Shown here piece after piece: positions 56,346-64,000 of a stretch of DNA of 64,000 nucleotides. Below the pieces are notes generated by a model. It had not been told where the DNA came from and made no database searches. It was given only the letters and a program-made list of their open reading frames with translations. The stretch's first letter is position 1. Every line of letters starts with the position of its first letter. Source of the DNA: Dendrocalamus latiflorus (Eukaryota > Streptophyta > Magnoliopsida > Poales > Poaceae); assembly GCA_017311315.1 (NCBI GenBank), contig CM029650.1, positions 19,728,456-19,792,455 of the forward strand, given 5' to 3'. The position numbers and the translations under genes are program-made.

Positions 56346-58419
56346 TGAATTTATGCATAGTAGACTTTACAACATAGGGCCAATCGGCCAAATAAAAATA
56401 TTAGAGTCAAGAGTAAACTATAGTAGAAGACTAGTAATTAAGCAAAAGCATCTAGTGGTATACCACTATAGCCCATAGGCAATCAACTAGAGATAGGCCT
56501 TAAAACGACCCATCATCGAATTCCCTAGTGCCGGGGGAAAATACGGATCTTCGGGTATGTAACCTTCTTCATTCTATGATCAACAATAATTTAAGCAATG
56601 TTAAGTATATTATGTACTCAGCGAGACTTATAGTGTATTGCAAAATTGTACATATATGCAAGGCTGTCAAAGGATGAGGCTCCATACTAAGTTATTTTCA
56701 GCATGAAACAAATTTCATTTGCAATATGAATCAATAATAATTTATAAACTGAATTGTAAAGAGCATTTGACATGAAATGAAATAACATTCATATAACTTC
56801 CATAAGAGTAAATCAAATCCATTTGTAGCCTTCCTCAGCCGTTAACATTGCACAATTTCCACCCATGGGCACAACACACAATTAGACGTATATGCCATCC
56901 TATTTTGTTCAGTGAAATAGTTTTGCTGCCTATTACTTGCTCCCCTGCTTGTCCTCCATAGCCGACTGTTGATCTACTTCCACCATGTGCCCTTCTCCAC
57001 GCCACCACACTACCGCCCTGCACCAAGCTTCTTCACTGGCCACTTCACCACTAGTGGCTAGGCCTTCACCGACCCCAACAATGACGACCGCAACCCTTCT
57101 TCAATTGAGCCATCACCACAACTGACAGCTTCGACCACTCCTTCTCCAACCTTGACTGTTGCTGTTGTTCATCTTCTACCTCACTGATGGCCACCACCTT
57201 TGCATCGCCACCACGCTGCCACCTTCTCCCCTATCAATTGCTCTGCTTTATCTTCTCCTTCAGTTTATCCCTAAATTCACTTCTCCCTTACTCTTCTTTA
57301 CTATTCATGATTGCTAATACTTTTGTTTACAATAATTAAACTGTGTGAATGTGATATGTGATTGTTATGTGGAATTTGTGATGTTTGTTCAGTAGCTCTC
57401 TGCTTCAGTTAATTTTTAGTGTTGTTCATGTTGTTAGTAGTTTAATTCTAAAATTATGTCCTGTTAATTTGTGTTCTATGAATTGTAATCTGTGATTGTG
57501 AAATGTTCTATGATTATTGTGCATTCTGAGTTCAATTAGCAGTTTATTAGTTCTTGCAGTAGAGCTATTTGTGATCTCTATTTTAGGCAATGGTAGCTCT
57601 TATCTCTGTGATCAGTAGTGTTAGTAATAATTGTGAATTGTGCTATCTGTTAGCTATGTGTGTGTCTATGATCAGTGCATGTGCAGTTGTTAGTGTTAGC
57701 GTCTATGTTTGTTTGAGTTGCATGAATTAGCTAGTCAACGACCGTTCCCTTCCCCCTTGCTGTCTTGACCCCCTCCTTGCTTCTAGACTCCCTCTTTTCT
57801 CCTTTCCGCGGTCAGTCTAGTTAAGTCATGCGGGTGTTTGTTGTTTGTGTTGTCTTATGCTGCTGTCGTCCAGTTAGCCATCGACCATCTTCTCCCTCTC
57901 TCTGTCTTGACTCCCTTCATGCTTCTAGACTCCCTCAATACTTCTCGGCTCCCTTCCTTTCTTACGGTCGGTAGCTAGTTAGGTCGTCAGTTGGTAGTTG
58001 CATTCATTTGTTTAGTTCATTTGTCGTTTCGTCTGTGCGAATTTGAGTTCATTCGATAGTTGGTTTGTTCGGTTGATTCAATAGTTGTTTTAGGTTTAGT
58101 TTTCTCCCCCTTTTCGATTGACCTAGCTTTAGCTAAGCACTGTTAGTCTTAGTCTAGTCCCTGTGGAGAACATGACACTCGCCATTATTTCAGTGGCATC
58201 CTGTGCACTCATGGGTATGCGATTTTTTCACGATCAATGATCCTTGCTTAAAACACAATGTAGCAACATACCAAATACATGTGGCAAGATACAACCATCA
58301 TACATCAGCATCTTAGTGCTTTTAAATACCCTAAAGTTGCTTACATAAATTTTCTAAAGTGAGCTTTTTACTACGATCTAGTCTTGTACTCTAGATCTAG
58401 GTGCCGTTGTCGATCTTAG

Positions 58420-59150
58420 TGGTGTCGGTGCATTGGGGTAGTAGGGGTAGTAGGCTCCTCCTCACATCCCACATGGAGAGGATGGTGGCGCTGCCGGGTG
58501 GCCATCACTCGACGATAGCTTCCGATAATTGACATGCGGGGATGTTGGGTAGGTGGCTGGATAATATAGGTGGGTTGCGGCAACTACTCAGCGGGCGCAA
58601 GTACGGCATCCTCCCTGTACAACAGCTCCCGTGTGAAAAGGTCTTGACCCACTAATGGGGCGATGTGGTCCTCAAGTGTGGCGATCCTATGATGTGCTTC
58701 CATAAGCTCGAGAGTTGGGCAATGGAGATATCCATCAAGTGACGTCACTAAGCCCGCTAGATGAAGTAGATGGGCATTAAATCCCATGGAAGGCACCTGG
58801 TAGACGTTGTCCTCATTATTTCTCAATCAGGAGAAGAAATAGTAGAACATGTCCTCCATCTTAGGAAGGCTATGGCAGACATAGGCAATGGTGACATAGG
58901 CCGCATCGTAGATCGACATGAGTATGCTTGAGCCTCATTCATAGTAGCATAGGGGCTGGTCTCCAGGGTACTGTCCATGGATAAGCACCTCCGCAAGGTA
59001 CTCAGTGGACGCTAGGCTAGAGGGGGTGCTGTATATGGTGTACTCGGGTGCATGGGTGATTCTAACACGCTGCAACATCACCCATAGGGTGTGCGGCAAG
59101 GTGCCTTCCTCGAACACACTAGTCCGGTCTTGGGGTATCTAGTGAGTAGG
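58420..59150 (-). pseudogene. Unidentified retrotransposon frame (gag-like position)
   Basis: Readable pieces on the minus strand are EGTLPHTLWVMLQRVRITHA, EYLAEVLIHGQYPGDQPLC, NNEDNVYQVPSMGFNAHLL and ELMEAHHRIATLEDHIAPL. They are separated by stops and shifts. Position after a primer-binding site suggests gag, but no zinc knuckle or protease motif is visible and no family is recognised. Confidence 0.4.
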
Positions 59151-59817
59151 CATCTGCAAATTTTTAAATATGGCCAGGGTTAGTTACAAATTTGTGAAAG
59201 ATATAATGGAGGGCTAGGATAAGAAATGATATTAGATAGGGTAAGAATTTTTTGTACAAGTTTTTTGTCCATTCTCTAGTTTATTTAGCTAATCCCTATG
59301 GTTTATTTTCAGGTTATACTACTCCCTCGTCTTTTTATATTAGTATACCTTCACAATAAAAATCAATTTAACTCCAAATTGGAGGTAGGAGAGGTTTATA
59401 GGATATTACATCACATTAATTTCAGCAAGTACATGTTCTGAAATTTTCAGGGAAAAGGAGGTACCTAGAGTAGTATCCTTAGCAGTTTAAAGAGGAACTT
59501 CCAGAAGAATTTTGGGTGGGATGTTTCTATAACTTTTTGGAATCATTTTGGCTCTGTTTTAAAGTCCTAAAAGTGATCAACAACTTTAAATTTTCATATA
59601 GCATCCCTTCTCTCAAACTAAAGTTATTTTGAAAAAGGTGAAAGCCGGCGATTAAAAGAAGATTTTTAGGAAAGAGAAGAATGCTAAGAAAGGTAAGAAT
59701 TAGCAATACTACTATCTTTTTCAGAATCAACCTTATTATTAGATTAGGTTTCATTTTTAATTCTAAGTCCCTATTCTAACAGCCATTCTATCTAGGGTTT
59801 AACCTACAGTCAGTATG

Positions 59818-59829
59818 GCTCTGATACCA
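59818..59829 (-). promoter_or_regulatory. Primer-binding site (tRNA-iMet)
   Basis: TGGTATCAGAGC on the minus strand, an exact complement of the plant initiator tRNA-Met 3' end. Confidence 0.75.
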
Positions 59830-59994
59830 ACACTGTGCGAACCCTAAGCGTGGTTCACTCAAAATCACCGCATGTGTTTTGTACTAGTCCCATGATCAGT
59901 AGCTAGTATACACATTCACAACATTGAGATCCATTCCACGCACATCGCATATAATTAATTTACAACAAAAGAGTGGTATATAAGCGATGCTAGT

Positions 59995-62900
59995 TGTAAC
60001 AGCCCATGTTTTTATAAAAAAATAATAGTAAAAATAATATAAAATAAAAATAAGTGTTTTGGTTGCCTAAATATTATTTTTGATTTGCCTTGTTTTTTTG
60101 CTTTTAGAAACGCTGGATTTGAAAAGTAAGTTAGGTAAAAACATAAACATATTATTACATAAAATGATATTTTGATTTTATATAAAAATCCTATTTTAAA
60201 TTAATTATTTGGAAGCATTTAGCATTTATCTGGATTTTTGGTGTTTTTTGGATTTTAAAAATCAATTTCAAAGATAAAAGGTATTTTTGTAAAAATTAAA
60301 AGACCAACTTTAAGATGGAAGTATTTTTCCTAAGTCTAAATAATCTTCAGGAATTTCTGTGAATTTTTCTGGAATTCTTAGACTTTATTTCCTATTTTCG
60401 AGTTTTGAAATATCGTGAAAATCTAAATCTGATTTTTAAACCCTCTCTCTTCTCACAAGTGTCACGCCTAGATTCAATCTTCCGCACCCAATTAAATATC
60501 GGCCCTCTGTCTTCACTTAACCCATTCCATCTCCATCCGGCGGCCTGGATTCAATCTACACCGCCCAATTTGATCCCCTCCCTAGTCCATGAACCCAGTT
60601 CACCATGGATCCAGTCCGCAAAAGCCACCTATCAGCCAAATATAATCCTTTTCCTTTTGAAAAATAAACCGGCGGAAAAATCAATTTCCTTGTTGACGTC
60701 GCCCTGACGTCATAAATCCCTTTTCCTGAAGAAAAATAATTCAATTTCTTGCTAATGTTGTAATCTTTCTTTTTCAGTACAAAAATAATTATGAAATTCT
60801 CCTTTTTCCTTTTTCTTTAGTTTTAAATTTCCAGAAGCCAGTTTTCCTTCATCCTAGCTTCGATTGAAATTTCTATCCTTTTTTCAAATTTTTAGAGTTT
60901 GTTTGAAATTTATTTAGATTAAATTAATGTTTATAAAATAAAAATATTTTAAATGGTTAGAATAAACTTCAATTAAATCCGAACTTATTTTATTTAATCT
61001 TTTCCAGTTCCAAGAATTTTTGTAGAATTTTCTTGAATTTTTCTGAATTTATTTTATTTTTTTGGAAAAAAATATTATTTTTTCTTTTCTTTTCCTCTCT
61101 CCACTCTATCTTCTTCTTCCAACTGTTTTAGACCTGAGCGCATGCACGCAGTGCCATGGAAAACATTTTGAAGCTTCTAGAACTCATGATTTTCTCAATA
61201 GATTTTCCCGCAATTAAAGGCATTCAAATCCTCTCATCAAGACACTTCCATTCCCGGCCTTAGCCCTTAATTTCATGCGCCCATTTTGCGGGAATATTCC
61301 TTGCCACCAAAAAGACATGCCTCATGGATCTCCTAATCCAGTCCACCTCCACGCTTATAAAAGGGAGCACCGGGTGCCCCTTCTCATCCTCATTTACCCC
61401 CAAAAATTTCAAGCCCTCCCTCTCTTCCTCCTCGTCGCAATCGGCATTATTCTCTCGCCAACCAAACATTGTTCTTCGGCCGTTTGCGTCACCTACAGTG
61501 GAGTTCCACCATGTTTGACCACATCACTGGCTTTGCCTTTGCGCGTTCTACATGGTGCTTCCCTCGCCTTCGCTAGAGCTTTGCCGGAGCATCGCTGGAG
61601 CACCGTGGCCAAATCATGCCATCGTGTCTCTCGTCGCCGTCGGCCGACCATGCATGTTCCACCACAACCGAGGTGAGCACTGTGTTCCCCGTGTTCTCCT
61701 CTTTGTTTGCTCAGAACGCCGATGTCAACCCGCCGGTCGCTGAAAGTTTTCTCCACTGTGTTTCGCCACCATCCGATGTCCTTTGGCCGAGCCATTTCTT
61801 ACTGTTGAGTTCGCCTTGACATGTTCTACATCATGCTTCCATCGTCATCACACGAAGATTCCCCGAGCCCTCATCGACTATGTCGAGCCCCAACACTAAA
61901 ACTGTCTCTTCACGTACGCCACTTTTTCGGTGAGCGATTTGATTTTTGTTCATGTCATATGGTGTCCTAGCCTCTAAAAAATTTATCCACCATTTTTATT
62001 TAATTTTTCGTGGAGCCAATTGTCCAAAATTGAGCTTTTCGCGAAAATAGCCATTTTCGACTCCCGACGTCGATTCATCACCTCTATTAGAATTGTCTCA
62101 TCGCGTTCTGTGCTATGCTTCCCTCGTTTCCTCCGAAAACCATCCATAAATTTTTTGCCTCCGACACCTAGCCATAGCCGCTTTGGGCATCTCACGTTCC
62201 CATCTATCTGGTAATGCTTTCTCCAATTCTTTCATGTCAAAATGTGCCAAACCATCCCAGATAGCTACCTTCCAACTGGTTTTAGATTCGTTTCACCGAG
62301 ACCAAGATATCAAGTTTTTCATTTTTCTCTACCGTCGTCTTTCAAACGTCGATTGTATCATCTCCGATGAATTTTCATCTTAGCCAATAATTTTCCTAGC
62401 TTCACCATACCGTGTTCTAGCCGTGCTCACCCTACATCTCCACGTTCCATACCTGATGCTATCTCTATCTAACCTGTCGTTACCACGCCGTCACTGCCGT
62501 TTTTCCCTCATCGCCGGTGATTGCCACTGTTCCTGACCGCTGTACCCACGTCATCATCTTCACCTCGTCACCGGGGTTCAATTTTTGCCCATTCGCTGGT
62601 CACCTCACAGCCCACCGACACTGTACTATTCAAAAAGTAATACTCGGATTTTGTTATCATTTCATGTGACATCCAAAACTTCCAGATATTCATTCCCCAT
62701 CATACGAACTCCGAATATGTTGATTCTTTCTCCTAAGTTCATCTAAAATCATAATCTATCTGTCAATATATATTTCATAATTTTTGGATTTTATTTGAAT
62801 TAATTCGCTTTGGTTCTTCGCGTGTAGACTGCGACGATTTGAAAGAATTCGATGACGGTTCACACCAGACTGCAAAGCAAGGCATGACACACCTTGATCA

Positions 62901-64000
62901 TGTTGATCCCAGTTTGTAAATAAAATTACGTCGATTTAAATTATATTGCATGCATATATTTATTCGAGTATTTCAATTCCAACTTTAAACTTAATTAATC
63001 CCGAATTGTTATTGACACCTTAGATCTTGTGTAACATTATACCTTGTCAGCCTATAATAAAACTCTGGTAAGTACACTAGTATTGGCTAGAGAGTTTTTA
63101 CATTAAATGCTTAGACCTGCTTAGACTAATCTTGTTTTGGGGTAACTTTTTCACATAAAATGGTAAGCTTTTGAAATGTATTCTTGACTTCAGTGAGTCA
63201 AGAATGATTATGAAATATTTTGAAATAAAATATAAAACTTGGTTTAGACTTAGGCTAATGGTTAGGTTGTGGGTGCAGGCATGCACTGCTGTTCAGAGAC
63301 ACAATGTTGATTGTCGGGCATAGGGGGTATGTGGTCGAGCCTAAGTCAATTAAGAACCAGTTTGTGAGCTACTGTTGCAAAGCTCTATCATACCACCACA
63401 AAGCTGGTATGGGACAGTCCTGGCTGATTAATTTGCGGGTCCCAACCTGAGTCATGTCGTAGGTTGAAAGTGAGTGTGGCGTAGGCCATGAGAAGTCTCA
63501 CTCGGCTCAAGAGGGGGTCCCAGTCTGGTGGATTCCTTACTGGGGTGAAACTTTAGTGTTGGTTTGGCCAGGTTGAATGCTTTGCATTGTAAAGGCCTTG
63601 TCATGATCTCCTCGCCGCACACCAAAGGAAGTGTGTTAATCCGGTGGTAATATGAGATGATCATGTCTTGTGGATAAAGCTGTACAACCTCTACAGAGTG
63701 TATAATCTATCCTGGATAGCCGTGCCCACGGTCATGGGCATGCTGAGTAAAGTTTTTCATATATTAGACTTTGTTTTTCAAAATGATTTATGAAAAGTTT
63801 TTGGACAGATGGAATTCATGAGAGATTGAAAGCGTGTAGATGGATGGAATCCACACGAGATCTTTTGGAAAAGATGGTCCAGGTGGGATGCCCGTGGTTA
63901 AGTTAGTGTATTCAGCATTTTCAATCTATTTACTGTATTTCTTCATATGCTGTTTTATGCACAAATAACCCTGTATGCCTTCCTTTGTCACCTTTATCAT
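59995..64000 (+). mobile_element. Long-LTR family, copy 3, running off the window
   Basis: Starts TGTAACAGCCC, the inverse of the ends of copies 1 and 2, preceded by CTAGT (the expected 5-bp target copy). It carries TATA (61356-61362), an AACCGAG|GTGAGC donor near 61672, the mini-exon (62828-62881) and the conserved terminal half (63040-64000), which aligns inverted with 9900-10870 of copy 1. About 350 more bases are expected beyond the window. Whether it is solo or part of a full element cannot be told. Confidence 0.8.
61356..61362 (+). promoter_or_regulatory. LTR promoter TATA box, copy 3
   Basis: TATAAAA in CGCTTATAAAAGGGAGC, followed by a C-rich leader. It is equivalent to the boxes in copies 1 and 2 and is the main evidence for the sense direction of the family. 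Confidence 0.6.

Larger units (their letters stand above)
56350..59994 (-). mobile_element. Degenerate minus-strand retrotransposon, 5' part
   Basis: On the minus strand a perfect primer-binding site TGGTATCAGAGC (59818-59829) follows an LTR end at about 59833. The LTR continues upward in coordinate and is itself interrupted at 59995 by the third long LTR. A gag-like frame follows (58420-59150), then about 2 kb with little coding signal. The 3' end was not found. Confidence 0.5.

Overview
The window is nuclear DNA of a grass, most likely rice (Oryza) or a close relative. The organism call is inference. It rests on a plant class III peroxidase with canonical GT-AG introns, a eukaryotic tRNA-Lys, long (TA)n microsatellites, and the mix of Mutator, CACTA, PIF/Harbinger, hAT and LTR elements. 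Only three things look like working genes: tRNA-Lys(UUU) at 426-496 (-), a four-exon peroxidase at 4801-6101 (+), and the gene set inside one well-preserved Mutator-like element (39036-45318). Nearly everything else is transposable element, much of it nested, and target-site duplications (TSDs) let the order of insertion be read.

Layout. 1-8850: tRNA, small MITEs, peroxidase. 8853-15434: a minus-strand LTR split by a 3.3-kb solo LTR (9555-12854, TSD CCCAC), then the right end of a CACTA element. 15480-18717: a reverse-transcriptase-associated RNase H-like pseudogene split by a hAT element (16360-17964, TSD CCTTTGGG) that carries a piece of an RBBP6-like RING gene. 18850-19559: TA/CA microsatellites with a Micron-like insert. 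20125-30464: a complete but pol-less LTR retrotransposon (TSD ATATC), with a foreign solo LTR (23448-25846) inside its gag-like frame. 31789-37640: a PIF/Harbinger transposase pseudogene split by a second copy of the long solo LTR (32191-36491, TSD AAAGT). 39036-45318: the Mutator-like element. 45335-47550: a 584-bp-period duplication and a fold-back MITE. 47679-51835: a CACTA element (TSD ACC). 51845-53487: LINE fragment and two hAT-type MITEs. 55760-56345: a huge (TA)n with a Micron-like partner and a CACTA terminus. 56350-59994: degenerate minus-strand retrotransposon. 59995-64000: a third copy of the long LTR, running off the window.

Most interesting systems. (1) The Mutator-like element has 134-bp terminal inverted repeats differing at about 4 sites and a 10-bp TSD. 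It encodes an uninterrupted 901-aa transposase plus two divergently transcribed small genes, each a GRF-type zinc finger followed by a coiled coil. Both finger genes have their intron between the third and fourth zinc ligands, so they look like duplicated accessory genes of the transposon. (2) The three long LTRs all keep a TATA box, a GTGAGC donor, and a 57/60/54-bp mini-exon whose length changes only in threes. (3) A hAT element has captured a gene fragment. (4) A PIF transposase has lost two catalytic aspartates through G-to-A changes. All calls come from reading the sequence; no database search was run.
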